The position numbers and the translations under genes were made by a program. A DNA stretch of 64,000 nt from Salinirubellus salinus. GTDB lineage: Archaea > Halobacteriota > Halobacteria > Halobacteriales > Haloarculaceae. This document shows positions 1 through 7,988 of the stretch, piece by piece. How positions within the stretch are numbered: the first letter of the stretch is position 1; each line of letters starts with the position of its first letter. The stretch is taken from positions 1,116,001 through 1,180,000 of the forward strand of contig NZ_CP104003.1 of NCBI RefSeq assembly GCF_025231485.1, in the 5' to 3' direction. The notes under the pieces are model-generated. The model had not been told where the DNA came from. It did no database searches and worked only from the letters and a program-made list of their open reading frames with translations.

Positions 1-433
1 CCTCCGCGCAGGCGACACGGCGGGCGAGGTCGAAACACCGCCGGAGACGCGCGTCGTACTCGGCCCGGCCGAGCAGGCGTTCCACGGCCGCGACCAGTCG
101 CTCGTCGGCCACGGGGTCTGAGAGACACTCGTCGACCCGGTCCGGGAGTCGCTCGACGGCCGGCGTCTCGGCGTCGAACGGGACGACGAGCGCGACGCGG
201 GCGTGTGTCCCCTCGAGTCTGTCGTGGAGTTCGCCAGGCGAGACGCGGGGGGTGTCCCGCGAGAGCACCACGGCCCGCACGTCGGTCTCGGTCAGGTCCG
301 GCACGTCACCCGGTTTGCTGACCGTCAGGACGCGAAATCCGTGGTCCGCGAGCGTGCGCTCGTAGGCGGTTCGCATCGACTCGTCGTGGTGGCAGACGAG
401 CACCCCGCCGTCGACACCGTCGGCGTCGCTCAC
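1..433 (-). CDS. HalX-domain response-regulator-like protein (partial, C-terminus outside window)
   Basis: This gene starts at a GTG at 433 and runs off the left edge, leaving 144 codons. Residues about 10-100 resemble a receiver domain (VLVCHHDE near the start). The segment LLGRAEYDARLRR is characteristic of the HalX domain that follows receivers in haloarchaea. The usual phospho-acceptor strand (LDRRMP-like) reads VVLSRDTP, so the conserved Asp appears replaced by Ser and the receiver may not be phosphorylated. A TATA-like box (459-466) lies about 29 bases before the start, suggesting leaderless transcription. HalX membership is confident; the signalling role is not known. Confidence 0.8.
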   Translation of the reverse strand, partial: MSDADGVDGGVLVCHHDESMRTAYERTLADHGFRVLTVSKPGDVPDLTETDVRAVVLSRDTPRVSPGELHDRLEGTHARVALVVPFDAETPAVERLPDRVDECLSDPVADERLVAAVERLLGRAEYDARLRRCFDLARRVACAE

Positions 434-458
434 TACACCGGGATGGGCGACGATGGTG

Positions 459-466
459 GATAAATC
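459..466 (-). promoter_or_regulatory. TATA-like box of the HalX gene
   Basis: On the minus strand the sequence reads GATTTATC, centred about 29 bases before the GTG start at 433. This spacing fits a leaderless archaeal promoter. Confidence 0.55.
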
Positions 467-509
467 CACGTCAGACACCGCGCTCCGGTCGTTTCGTCGA
501 GGCCGAGAC

Positions 510-974
510 TCAGGCTTCGACGCCGGGTTCCCCGTCGACGGCGTCGAGTTCCTCCATCGCCCAGCGGACGACCCGCGCCTCGACCAGCGCGCGCTCGGAG
601 TGGAGCGAGTCGGCGTCGCCGTACTCCCGGACGACGCGGTCGGCATCCGCGAGCATCTCGCGCTCGAGCGGCCGCTGGTTCGGTTCGTCGCGAGTGTCGT
701 TCAGCAGCGCCTCGAAGTCCTCGCGGAGCACGAACGAGGCGCGGGCCACGTTACAGCGCGGGAGCGGGGTCATCCCCGTCTCGAGGACGAGGTCACGAAC
801 CACCTCCCAGTCGGACTCGCAGAAGTGGATGGAGACCTCCCCCTCGATGTCGCGCCACGCGATGGGGCCGGAGTTCTTGAGCAACTGGACGGCCCGCGGC
901 GGGATGTCGATACGGGCCGCGGTGTCCGGGTCGTCGCAGAGACAGCACGGTTGCTCCGTCTTACCCGTGTACAT
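510..974 (-). CDS. Small Cys-containing haloarchaeal protein, function unknown
   Basis: The protein has 154 residues if translation begins at the ATG at 974; an upstream in-frame extension looks non-coding. Near the N-terminus it has QPCCLCDDPDT, and a further single Cys lies in HFCESDW and another in RCNVAR, so metal binding is possible. The rest is charged and probably soluble. It lies 76 bases upstream of the HalX gene on the same strand, but the HalX gene has its own TATA-like box, so joint transcription is uncertain. I do not recognise the family. Confidence 0.75.
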   Translation of the reverse strand: MYTGKTEQPCCLCDDPDTAARIDIPPRAVQLLKNSGPIAWRDIEGEVSIHFCESDWEVVRDLVLETGMTPLPRCNVARASFVLREDFEALLNDTRDEPNQRPLEREMLADADRVVREYGDADSLHSERALVEARVVRWAMEELDAVDGEPGVEA

Positions 975-1094
975 CGCTCGCAGGTAGGGTGGCGAGCGGT
1001 ATGGGTCCTGCGTAAGCGGCACCCGACGCACCTCCTCGGGTGCCACTCGCCCACCGCGTGTGGCTCCGTGTCACTCCCTCGCGGCCACCCGAAC

Positions 1095-1102
1095 GATTTA
1101 TC
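1095..1102 (+). promoter_or_regulatory. TATA-like box of tyrS
   Basis: GATTTATC is centred about 28 bases before the tyrS ATG at 1127, consistent with a leaderless promoter. Confidence 0.55.
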
Positions 1103-1126
1103 GGCGGCCTACAGGAACTCAGGGGC

Positions 1127-2164
1127 ATGGATACGGCCGAGCGGACGCGTCTCGTCTCGCGGTTCACGGAAGAGGTGATCACCGAGGAGGAGCTCGAAGC
1201 CCTGTTCGAGCGGTCGGACCCGCCGACGGCGTACATCGGGTACGCCCCGACCGGCGAGATGCACATCGGACACTTCACCACGATGCGCAAGCTCGCCGAC
1301 TTCCTCGACGCCGGCGTCGAGGTGACGGTCCTCGTCGCGGACCTGCACGCCCACTTGGACGACGAGAAGTCGCCGTTCGCCCTGCTCGACGCGCGCTCGG
1401 CCTACTACGAGACGGCCATCGAGGGGATGATCGAGGCGGCCGGCGGCGACCCGGAGCGGGTGTCGTTCGTCCGCGGCACGGAGTACCAGCTGGAGCAGCC
1501 GTACACGCTCGAGCTCTACCGGATGATGGCCGAGACGACCATCTCGCGCACGCAGCGGGCGGGCAGCGAGGTCGTCCGCGAGTCCGACAACCCCAAGCTC
1601 GGCGGGCTGACCTACACGCTGATGCAGAGTCTCGACGTCGGCGCGCTCGAGGCCGACATCGCCTACGGCGGCATCGACCAGCGCGGCATCTACATGCTCT
1701 CGCGCGAGATCCTCCCGGACTACGGCTACGAGAAGCCCGTCTGCGTGTTCGCCCCTCTGCTCTCCGGACTGACCGGCGGGAAGATGTCGGCCTCCGAGGA
1801 GTCCTCGAAGATCAACCTCACCGACGACGACGAGACGGTCGCCGAGAAGATACAGGCGGCCTACTGCCCGCAGGGCGAGGTCGAGGACAACGGCGTGCTC
1901 GAGTACCTGCAGTACCTCGTCTTCCCGGTGTTCGACGTCCGTGACGAATCGCTCGTCGTCGAGCGTCCCGAGGAGTACGGCGGCGACCTCGTCTACGAGA
2001 GCTACGCGGAACTCGAAGCCGACTACGTCTCGGGCGAACTCCACCCGGCCGACCTGAAGCCGGCGGCCGCCGCGGCCATCTCGACGGTCGTCGAGCCCGT
2101 TCGCGACCGCCTGCTCGGGGAGCCGGACCTGCTCGCCGAGGCGTACCCGGAGAAGTACGACTGA
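1127..2164 (+). CDS. tyrS: Tyrosine--tRNA ligase
   Basis: This 345-residue class I aminoacyl-tRNA synthetase charges tRNA-Tyr in the cytoplasm. The HIGH signature is exact (GEMHIGHF), the KMSKS loop appears as GGKMSASEE, and GGIDQRGIYMLSRE matches the tyrosine-binding region of archaeal TyrRS. The length fits the archaeal enzyme. The ATG at 1127 was chosen over an in-frame upstream start because it follows a TATA-like box by 28 bases and begins with a typical N-terminus (MDTAERTRL). It converges with the HxlR gene, with one base between the stop codons. Confidence 0.97.
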   Translation: MDTAERTRLVSRFTEEVITEEELEALFERSDPPTAYIGYAPTGEMHIGHFTTMRKLADFLDAGVEVTVLVADLHAHLDDEKSPFALLDARSAYYETAIEGMIEAAGGDPERVSFVRGTEYQLEQPYTLELYRMMAETTISRTQRAGSEVVRESDNPKLGGLTYTLMQSLDVGALEADIAYGGIDQRGIYMLSREILPDYGYEKPVCVFAPLLSGLTGGKMSASEESSKINLTDDDETVAEKIQAAYCPQGEVEDNGVLEYLQYLVFPVFDVRDESLVVERPEEYGGDLVYESYAELEADYVSGELHPADLKPAAAAAISTVVEPVRDRLLGEPDLLAEAYPEKYD

Positions 2165-2165
2165 C

Positions 2166-2531
2166 TCAGGCGTCCGTGTCGAGCCAGCTGTCGGCCCAGT
2201 TCTCGATCTCGCTGAACACCGGACAGAGCGCCTCGCCCTTCTCTGTCAGGCTGTAGTAGGTCGCCACGGGCGCGTCCTCCTCGAGACGCCGGTGGACGAG
2301 CGCCGACTCCTGCAGGTCGTCGAGGACGCGTGAGAGCGTGCGAGAACTAGCGTCCGTCGACCGCTTGAGTTCGTTGAACCGCTTCTCGCCCTCCGTCAGG
2401 TCGTGGAGGACGACGAGCCGCCACTTCGAGCCGATCTGTTCCATCGACTCTACGACCGGGCAGGGGCTACTCGCGTTGCGCTCCACGTCGGCCGACACGT
2501 CCTCGCTCGAGGGAGTGGGCTGGGATGACAT
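2166..2531 (-). CDS. HxlR-family winged-helix transcriptional regulator
   Basis: The protein has 121 residues. CPVVESMEQIGSKWRLVVL is the start of the HxlR winged-helix domain, followed by the recognition region SSRTLSRVLDDLQ and a wing ending YYSLTEKGEAL. A single Cys (SPCPV) sits at the position conserved in redox- or aldehyde-sensing members. The gene is transcribed away from the DoxX gene. HxlR proteins commonly control the divergent neighbour, so DoxX is the likely target through the inverted repeat in between. The inducing signal is unknown. Confidence 0.92.
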   Translation of the reverse strand: MSSQPTPSSEDVSADVERNASSPCPVVESMEQIGSKWRLVVLHDLTEGEKRFNELKRSTDASSRTLSRVLDDLQESALVHRRLEEDAPVATYYSLTEKGEALCPVFSEIENWADSWLDTDA

Positions 2532-2535
2532 CGGT

Positions 2536-2596
2536 GTTACGTGGTATCCGGTACGTCCGGGAATCGGTATATAGGTTCGCTTTCGTACCAGGTAAC
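2536..2596. promoter_or_regulatory. Divergent promoter region with candidate HxlR operator
   Basis: The 11-base arm GTTACGTGGTA (2536-2546) and its near-perfect inverted copy TACCAGGTAAC (2586-2596) flank a TATATA element at 2568-2573. Each arm also contains a small TACnnnGTA dyad. The layout fits a dimeric winged-helix regulator covering a promoter shared by the HxlR and DoxX genes. Confidence 0.6.
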
Positions 2597-2599
2597 GCG

Positions 2600-2671
2600 A
2601 TGAAACCAGTATCCGAATCCGAACTCGATACCGACGTGCGACCCCCTGTCACCGGCGAGGTGACGGCGTGA
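2600..2671 (+). CDS. Short leader ORF (23 codons) overlapping the DoxX start
   Basis: The reading frame begins with ATG at 2600 and ends with TGA at 2669-2671, overlapping the GTG start of the DoxX gene in a GTGA arrangement. TATATA at 2568-2573 lies about 29 bases before this ATG, so the mRNA probably starts at or next to the codon. A leaderless first ORF followed by a start-stop overlap suggests translational coupling. The peptide has no recognisable domain, and expression is inferred only from position. Confidence 0.45.
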   Translation: MKPVSESELDTDVRPPVTGEVTA

Positions 2672-3111
2672 GCTACCTCCTCCAGTCCGGCCTCTTCGCC
2701 TCGGCCGGTGCGGACGAGGTGTTCCTGCTCGCTCGGGTCTTCTTCGGCGGCGTCGTGGCGTTCATGGGGCTCAACCACTTCACGAACCTCGACGACATGG
2801 CAGGCTACGCGGGGATGAAGGGGGTCCCGGCACCCGAGTTCTCCGTCGTCGCCAGCGGACTGATGCTCGTGCTCGGCGGTCTGAGCGTCCTCACGGGAGC
2901 GTTCGTCGTCCTCGGGGCGGGCGCACTCGCCGTCTTCCTCCTCGTCTCGGCGCTGACGATGCACGACTTCTGGACCGTCGAGGACCCACAACAGCAACAG
3001 ACGGAGCTGACCCAGTTCCTGAAGAACGTCACCATGGCCGGTGCGGCCCTCGTGTTCCTCGCGCTCGCCGGCGCGCCGTGGGGCTACGCGCTCGACGTGG
3101 GCGTCCTCTGA
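2668..3111 (+). CDS. DoxX-family membrane protein
   Basis: This protein has 147 residues with a GTG start. It has about four hydrophobic segments and the features of the DoxX/DoxD-like family: an N-terminal LLARVFFGGVVAFMGLNHF stretch, then YAGMKGVPAPEFSVVASGL leading into later membrane helices. DoxX relatives are small membrane proteins of uncertain role, often linked to redox or thiol stress. It lies downstream of a divergent HxlR regulator and a candidate operator, so inducible expression is likely. Confidence 0.85.
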   Translation: MSYLLQSGLFASAGADEVFLLARVFFGGVVAFMGLNHFTNLDDMAGYAGMKGVPAPEFSVVASGLMLVLGGLSVLTGAFVVLGAGALAVFLLVSALTMHDFWTVEDPQQQQTELTQFLKNVTMAGAALVFLALAGAPWGYALDVGVL

Positions 3112-3231
3112 GCGGCCGCGTTCCGTTCACGGGTATCGATTCGCGGGGCGACGACACCGGCGACGACGGCCCTGTCTGCCGGCGGGACGCCGCTCGGCAC
3201 GCGCAGAGCAGACAGGTGACCGACAGTCGGG

Positions 3232-3239
3232 TATAAATA
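3232..3239 (+). promoter_or_regulatory. TATA box upstream of the zinc-finger gene
   Basis: TATAAATA lies 56 bases before the ATG at 3295, implying a 5' leader of about 30 bases. The leader contains a possible hairpin, GGGCG(3270-3274)/CGCCC(3285-3289), ending 5 bases before the start codon, so this mRNA is probably not leaderless. Confidence 0.5.
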
Positions 3240-3294
3240 TCCCCCGTATGGAAAGGGGCATCTAGATAAGGGCGGCTGAGCAATCGCCCCCTGT

Positions 3295-3534
3295 ATGACG
3301 CACACGTGTAGGAACTGCAAACGGACGTTCACGTCCGAACTGCGCTACGAACTCCACCAGGACAAGTGCTCTGACGAGACCCTCGTATGCAGCCAGTGCG
3401 GCGGGAAGTTCAGCGAACGACGCGCCACACGAGACGGCTGGCACTATCGGTGTCCGAACGACGAGTGCGAGGGCGAGGGCCTCGGCGAGGACCTCCGTGC
3501 CGTCGGCGACTTCACCGTCGCCCCGACCCGGTAA
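3295..3534 (+). CDS. Small zinc-finger protein (C2H2-like plus Cys-pair ribbon)
   Basis: This 79-residue protein has two metal-binding units. Residues about 5-26 (CRNCKRTF...LHQDKC) form a CxxC-His-Cys finger. Residues about 32-58 (CSQCGGKF...CPNDEC) form a four-Cys ribbon. Small zinc-finger proteins are abundant in haloarchaea and most lack a known function; nucleic-acid or protein binding is likely. It has its own promoter and a short structured leader. Confidence 0.85.
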   Translation: MTHTCRNCKRTFTSELRYELHQDKCSDETLVCSQCGGKFSERRATRDGWHYRCPNDECEGEGLGEDLRAVGDFTVAPTR

Positions 3535-3596
3535 CCCCGTACCGCTCACCGACCACCACCGCCCGACAGGGGGGTTCCTGCACGTCTTCCGTTCGC

Positions 3597-3998
3597 TCAC
3601 GCTTTGCTCAGTGCTAGCAGTTCTATCCGTTCCAGCGCCCGTCGACAGACCGCCGCGTACGGCGCGGCCAGCGGCGGCACCTCGAACGCCGCCCGGCAGG
3701 CGTCCGGTCCCACCGCCTCGACACGATGCCCAGTCGCCGGCACGCCTGCCACCGACCACGTCCAGCGGTAGTCCGTACACCCCGTCACCTCGAAGGGGAC
3801 CCACCCCAGTGGCGTCCGGACTCGCCCCGTGGTTCCCCGCTCGACGAGACGCACGTCGCAGTCGACGGCCTCGACCGACGGTCCCCACTCGGGCCAGCAC
3901 CGGGTGTCTCGGAAGATGGCCCACACACGCTCACGCGGGGCGTCGACGTGCCGCGAGACGAGCAGCCGTCGGCCGTCGGGAGTCCGTTCCAGTCGCAC
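3597..3998 (-). CDS. SRPBCC (START-like) family protein
   Basis: With a GTG start at 3998 the protein has 133 residues, normal for a single SRPBCC domain. VSRHVDAPRERVWAIFRD is the usual first strand and helix, WPEWGPSVEAV the following loop, and the C-terminal helix closes the cavity. Such proteins bind small hydrophobic ligands or modify polyketides and lipids; the substrate is not visible. No ATG exists in frame nearby, so the start is uncertain. It diverges from the ABC transporter operon. Confidence 0.75.
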   Translation of the reverse strand: MRLERTPDGRRLLVSRHVDAPRERVWAIFRDTRCWPEWGPSVEAVDCDVRLVERGTTGRVRTPLGWVPFEVTGCTDYRWTWSVAGVPATGHRVEAVGPDACRAAFEVPPLAAPYAAVCRRALERIELLALSKA

Positions 3999-4095
3999 GG
4001 GACGAGGTACGCTTCGGGCAGTGATGGCCCTTCGGTTCAGCCCCGACCCGACGCGAACGTTTAGGGGAGCCCCCCGCATCGGTGGGCCCAATCGG

Positions 4096-5055
4096 ATGAT
4101 CGAGGTAGCCGAGCTACGCAAGGAGTACGGCGGCTTCGTCGCCGTCGAGGGGAGCACGTTCTCGGTGGCACCCGGCGAGGTGTTCGGCATCATCGGCCCG
4201 AACGGGGCCGGCAAGACGACGACGCTGAAGATGCTCGCCGGCCTCGTCGAACCGACCGCCGGCGAGGCTACGGTCGCCGACCTCGACGCCGGCGACCCCG
4301 CCATGCGTCAGCGGCTCGGATTCCTCCCCGAGGAGTCACCGCTCTACGAGGAGATGACGCCACTCTCGTACCTCCGGTTCTTCGCCGACCTCTACGGGGT
4401 CGACCGCGACACGGCCGACGAGCGCATCGAGCGGACGCTCGACCGGCTCGACCTCGTCCACCGCGACCGGGCACTCGGGGACGTCTCGAAGGGGATGAAG
4501 CGGAAGGTCGCCATCGCCCGCTCGCTCGTCAACGACCCGGACGTGCTCATCTACGACGAACCAGCCTCCGGGCTGGACCCGCTGACCACGAACTACATCA
4601 TCGATTTCACGCGCGACCTCGCGGACCGGGGCAAGACCGTCGTCTTCTCGGCACACAACCTCTACCACGTCGAGTCGGTCTGTGACCGCATCGCCATCAT
4701 GAACGAGGGGACCGTCGCCGCCCAGGGGACGGTCCCGGACCTGCGCGAGCGCTACGGCGAGACCGAGTACCACGTCTACACGACCAGGCGGGTCGACGGG
4801 GCGGACCCGCGCGAGGACGGCGACGGGTTCGTCACCGTCGTCGACTCGATGGACGCCGTCGACGCCGTGCGCGAACAGGTCCGCAAGCGCGGTGGGTCGG
4901 TGCTGGACCTCCGGACCGTCGAACCGTCGCTCGAACGGGTCTTCCTCGACCTCGCCGAGCGCGAGAGTGCGACGCCGGCGCCCTCTGCACGCGCCACCGC
5001 GAGCGAACCAGTCGCCACCACCGACACCGATGGCCCCACGCAGGGCACCGAATGA
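4096..5055 (+). CDS. ABC transporter ATP-binding protein (NatA/CcmA-like)
   Basis: This 319-residue nucleotide-binding subunit has Walker A GPNGAGKTTTLK (about residues 35-46), an ABC signature reading VSKGMKRKV, and Walker B VLIYDEPASGLDP with the switch His in SAHN. The SKGM signature is seen in NatA-type export ATPases. A C-terminal extension past residue 220 carries an accessory region. The stop overlaps the next gene's start (ATGA at 5052-5055), so the two subunits are probably translationally coupled. It energises the two permeases downstream; the substrate is unknown. Confidence 0.93.
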   Translation: MIEVAELRKEYGGFVAVEGSTFSVAPGEVFGIIGPNGAGKTTTLKMLAGLVEPTAGEATVADLDAGDPAMRQRLGFLPEESPLYEEMTPLSYLRFFADLYGVDRDTADERIERTLDRLDLVHRDRALGDVSKGMKRKVAIARSLVNDPDVLIYDEPASGLDPLTTNYIIDFTRDLADRGKTVVFSAHNLYHVESVCDRIAIMNEGTVAAQGTVPDLRERYGETEYHVYTTRRVDGADPREDGDGFVTVVDSMDAVDAVREQVRKRGGSVLDLRTVEPSLERVFLDLAERESATPAPSARATASEPVATTDTDGPTQGTE

Positions 5056-6887
5056 AGCCGCCGCTCCGACCCCGGATCGTCGCTCGTATCGCCCGCTGGG
5101 AGGTGCTGAAGGGGGCCGGCACGGTCGACCGGAGGTCCGTCGCCGTCCTCGTGGTCGCCCTGCTCGCCGTCGTACCTGTCGGCGTCCTCGCCGCCAGCGG
5201 CGGAGTCGCGCTCGACGAGGGTATCTACCGCGTCGGCATCGAGCCCTCCAGCCCGTACTACGAGGTGGCCGAGGCGGACCCGACGTTCCGCGTCGCCGGG
5301 ACCGGTGCGGGTGCCCTCGCGGGCGGCCTCCACCCCGACGAGGGGTACGACCTCGTCGTCGAGGGCCGTCGCATCACGCTCGCCAGCGACGACGACGGCT
5401 TCACCGCGAAGTCGCGGGCAGCACTCGCGGCGCTCCGCGAGTCCGTCGGGTCGTTCAACGACGCCCGGATGCGACTCGAGGGGAACCGAACTGCGGCCGC
5501 GCCCGTGACCGTCACGCTCCGGTACACCGAACGCGAACGCGTCCGCGAGGTCGTCGCCCGGCGGGCCGGCGACGGTGTGGGGGACGACGCCAGCGGCGGG
5601 GGCCGTGGTGGCTCTGGCGACGGTCCGCACGGCGGGCCCACCTCCGACGACGCTGACGCGAGCAGGGGGGACCCGTCGAGTGATGGCGGCTTCGGCGCAC
5701 CCAGCCTCGGCGACGACCTGTTCGGTACCGGCACGTCGACGGGCGCGCCGTCGGACATCGCTCCACCGTTCCCGTTCCAGTCGCTCGTCCTCGCGTTCGC
5801 GTTCGTCGTCCCGCTGAACTTCGTCGTCCAGGCGTACTCCTCCTCGATACTCCGTGAACGCATCAAGCGCCGTGGCGAGTTGCTCCTCGTGGCACCCGTC
5901 GCGCCCCGCGAGATCGTCGCCGGCAAGACGCTCCCGTACTTCCTCGGGGCACTCGCCATCGCCACCGGTATCACCCTCGTCGTCGGTGGCGGCCCACTCT
6001 CCGTCCTCGCCGTCGTCCCGCTCGCGCTCCTGTTCCTCGGTGCCTCGTTCGTCGGTGCGATGTTCGCCCGGTCGTTCAAGGAGCTCACCTTCGTCACCGT
6101 CTCGGTGTCCGTGTTCCTGACGACGTTCGCGTTCGTCCCCGCCATCTTCACCGACATCGACAGTGTGGCCCTCATCTCCCCGCTCACGCTCGTGGTGCGG
6201 GACCTGACGGGCGCCCCGGTCTCGGCCGGCGACGTGGCCTTCGCCACCCTGCCGACGACACTCGCGGCCCTCGTCCTGTTCGCGCTCGGGACTGGCGTCT
6301 ACCGCGAGGAGGATATGTTCACCCAGCGCCCCGTCCACCTGAAGGCGCTCGACGCGCTGGCGGGACGCATCAGCCGGCCGCGTTCGCTGGTGCTCGTGAC
6401 GGCGCTGCTCGTCCCGTTCGTGTTCGTGGCCGAACTGCTCGCCGTCGCCGTTCTCTACCCGGCGCCGCGCGGCCTCGCCGTCCCACTCGTCCTCGTCGCG
6501 GTCGCCGTCGTCGAGGAGTTCGCCAAGTCCGCGCCTGTCCTCGCCGGGTTCGTGAACGCCCGTTACTCGCGGGACTACCGGACCGCGCTCGTCGCGGGTG
6601 CGGCCTCGGGCCTCGGCTTCTTCCTCGCCGAGAAGTTCACCCTCGTCGCCCAGCTGGTCGGTCTGCCGAACCAGGACGTCGGGAGCGCAGCCATCGGCGT
6701 CGGGCCTGGCGTCTCGCCACTCGTGCTCGTCGCGCTCTTGGTCGCGCCGCTCGCGCTCCACGTCGTCACCGCCGCCATCTCGGCGCTCGGCGCCGCGAGG
6801 GACACGGAGTGGTGGCTCGTCGGCGTGGGGACGGCCGTCCTCGTCCACGTCGCCTACAACCTCACGGTGGTGACCCAACTTGTCTGA
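5052..6887 (+). CDS. ABC-2 type permease fused to a C-terminal PrsW-like intramembrane protease domain
   Basis: The protein has 611 residues. Residues 1-420 form an ABC-2 permease: one N-terminal membrane helix, a large outer domain with a Gly/Asp/Ser-rich linker (about 172-235), then a helix bundle starting FQSLVLAFAFVV. Residues about 435-611 are a second hydrophobic domain with the PrsW protease signatures: E488-E489-x-x-K492, F523-x-x-x-E527 and H570. Known PrsW proteins cleave anti-sigma factors or act as membrane metallopeptidases. Here the domain could process a transported peptide or be a structural relic. It is the middle gene of a three-gene operon. Confidence 0.85.
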   Translation: MKPPLRPRIVARIARWEVLKGAGTVDRRSVAVLVVALLAVVPVGVLAASGGVALDEGIYRVGIEPSSPYYEVAEADPTFRVAGTGAGALAGGLHPDEGYDLVVEGRRITLASDDDGFTAKSRAALAALRESVGSFNDARMRLEGNRTAAAPVTVTLRYTERERVREVVARRAGDGVGDDASGGGRGGSGDGPHGGPTSDDADASRGDPSSDGGFGAPSLGDDLFGTGTSTGAPSDIAPPFPFQSLVLAFAFVVPLNFVVQAYSSSILRERIKRRGELLLVAPVAPREIVAGKTLPYFLGALAIATGITLVVGGGPLSVLAVVPLALLFLGASFVGAMFARSFKELTFVTVSVSVFLTTFAFVPAIFTDIDSVALISPLTLVVRDLTGAPVSAGDVAFATLPTTLAALVLFALGTGVYREEDMFTQRPVHLKALDALAGRISRPRSLVLVTALLVPFVFVAELLAVAVLYPAPRGLAVPLVLVAVAVVEEFAKSAPVLAGFVNARYSRDYRTALVAGAASGLGFFLAEKFTLVAQLVGLPNQDVGSAAIGVGPGVSPLVLVALLVAPLALHVVTAAISALGAARDTEWWLVGVGTAVLVHVAYNLTVVTQLV

Positions 6888-7941
6888 CCGCCCCCTCCGC
6901 TCGCGGTTGACGGTCTCGAAGCGCGATCTCTCGGCGCTCTCGCGGGAGAAGACCATCGTCCTCGCGTTGCTCATCCAGCTGTTCGTCGCCGCCTTCTCCT
7001 CGTTCCTCGTCGTCGGACTCACGTCGCTCTACGCGCCGGGGTCGGTCGAGGGGGGCGACGTGACGGTCGCCGTCGTCGGCGACGCGAGCGACGAGTTCGT
7101 CGACGCCGCGGCCGAGGTCGAGGGCCTCGTCGTCGCCGAGTACGACAGCCTCGACACCGCGACGGGCGCCTTCGAGGTGGACCAGGCACAGGCGGTGGTC
7201 GAAGCGCGAACCGAGGACGACCGCATCCGGGTCACGGTGACGGCGCCCGCCTCCAGCCTGCGGAAGACCGTCGTGGTCGTCCGCCTCCGTGAGGCGCTGG
7301 AGGCGCTCGAACGGACCGAACGCGTCGAACGCTCGGCCAACCTCGAGCACGAACTCGTCCCCCTGCCGCCGGAGGTCGACGCCAGCCCCTACCTCGGGTT
7401 CTCCTACACCGTCCTCGTCCCGCTCTTGCTGTTCCTCCCCGTGTTCATCTCGGGGTCGGTCGCGGTCGACTCGGTGACCGAGGAGGTCGAGCGGGGCACC
7501 CTCGAACTCCTCCGGGTGGCGCCGCTCTCGCTCACGGAGATCGTCGAGGGGAAGGGCCTCGCCGCGGCCGGCCTCGCCCCCGCACAGGCCGCGCTCTGGG
7601 TCACGATGCTCTCGCTCAACGGTATCCCCGTCTCGAACGTCGTCGGCGTCCTCCTGTTCGTCGCGGCGCTGTCCGTCATCGTCGTCGGTGGCGGCGTGGG
7701 GGTGGCGCTCGCCGTGCCCGACCGCCAGCGTGCGCAGTTGCTCTACTCGCTGGGCGTCCTCGGGGCGTTCGCGGCCGCGGCGTTCCTCCCCGAACCGCCC
7801 GCGACCACCGCGGCCCGCCTCGCCATCGACTCGCCTGCCGCGACGACACTCCCGTCGGTGGCGGGCTACGCCGTCGTCGCCGTCCTCGTCGTCGTGGGTC
7901 TCCGTCTGTTCGTCCGACGGGTCGACCCCGAGTCCCTCTGA
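6880..7941 (+). CDS. ABC-2 type permease subunit
   Basis: This 353-residue permease begins at a TTG at 6880 that overlaps the upstream gene by 8 bases. It has an N-terminal helix (VLALLIQLFVAAF), an extracytoplasmic domain of about 150 residues, then five or so helices starting YTVLVPLLLFLPVF. The sequence EEVERGTLELLRVAPLS is the typical ABC-2 cytoplasmic coupling element. It probably pairs with the preceding permease as a heterodimer driven by the ATPase at 4096. Confidence 0.88.
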   Translation: MSDRPLRSRLTVSKRDLSALSREKTIVLALLIQLFVAAFSSFLVVGLTSLYAPGSVEGGDVTVAVVGDASDEFVDAAAEVEGLVVAEYDSLDTATGAFEVDQAQAVVEARTEDDRIRVTVTAPASSLRKTVVVVRLREALEALERTERVERSANLEHELVPLPPEVDASPYLGFSYTVLVPLLLFLPVFISGSVAVDSVTEEVERGTLELLRVAPLSLTEIVEGKGLAAAGLAPAQAALWVTMLSLNGIPVSNVVGVLLFVAALSVIVVGGGVGVALAVPDRQRAQLLYSLGVLGAFAAAAFLPEPPATTAARLAIDSPAATTLPSVAGYAVVAVLVVVGLRLFVRRVDPESL

Positions 7942-7988
7942 TTCCCTCCGGGAGCGGGATTTTTGTCGGGCGCCCACGACGCTCGGCC

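Noticed and set aside
4776-7022. Long minus-strand frame opposite the ABC operon
   Set aside because: It mirrors the plus-strand genes with Arg/Gly/Glu-rich, low-complexity sequence and no domain. Long antisense frames are expected in GC-rich DNA.
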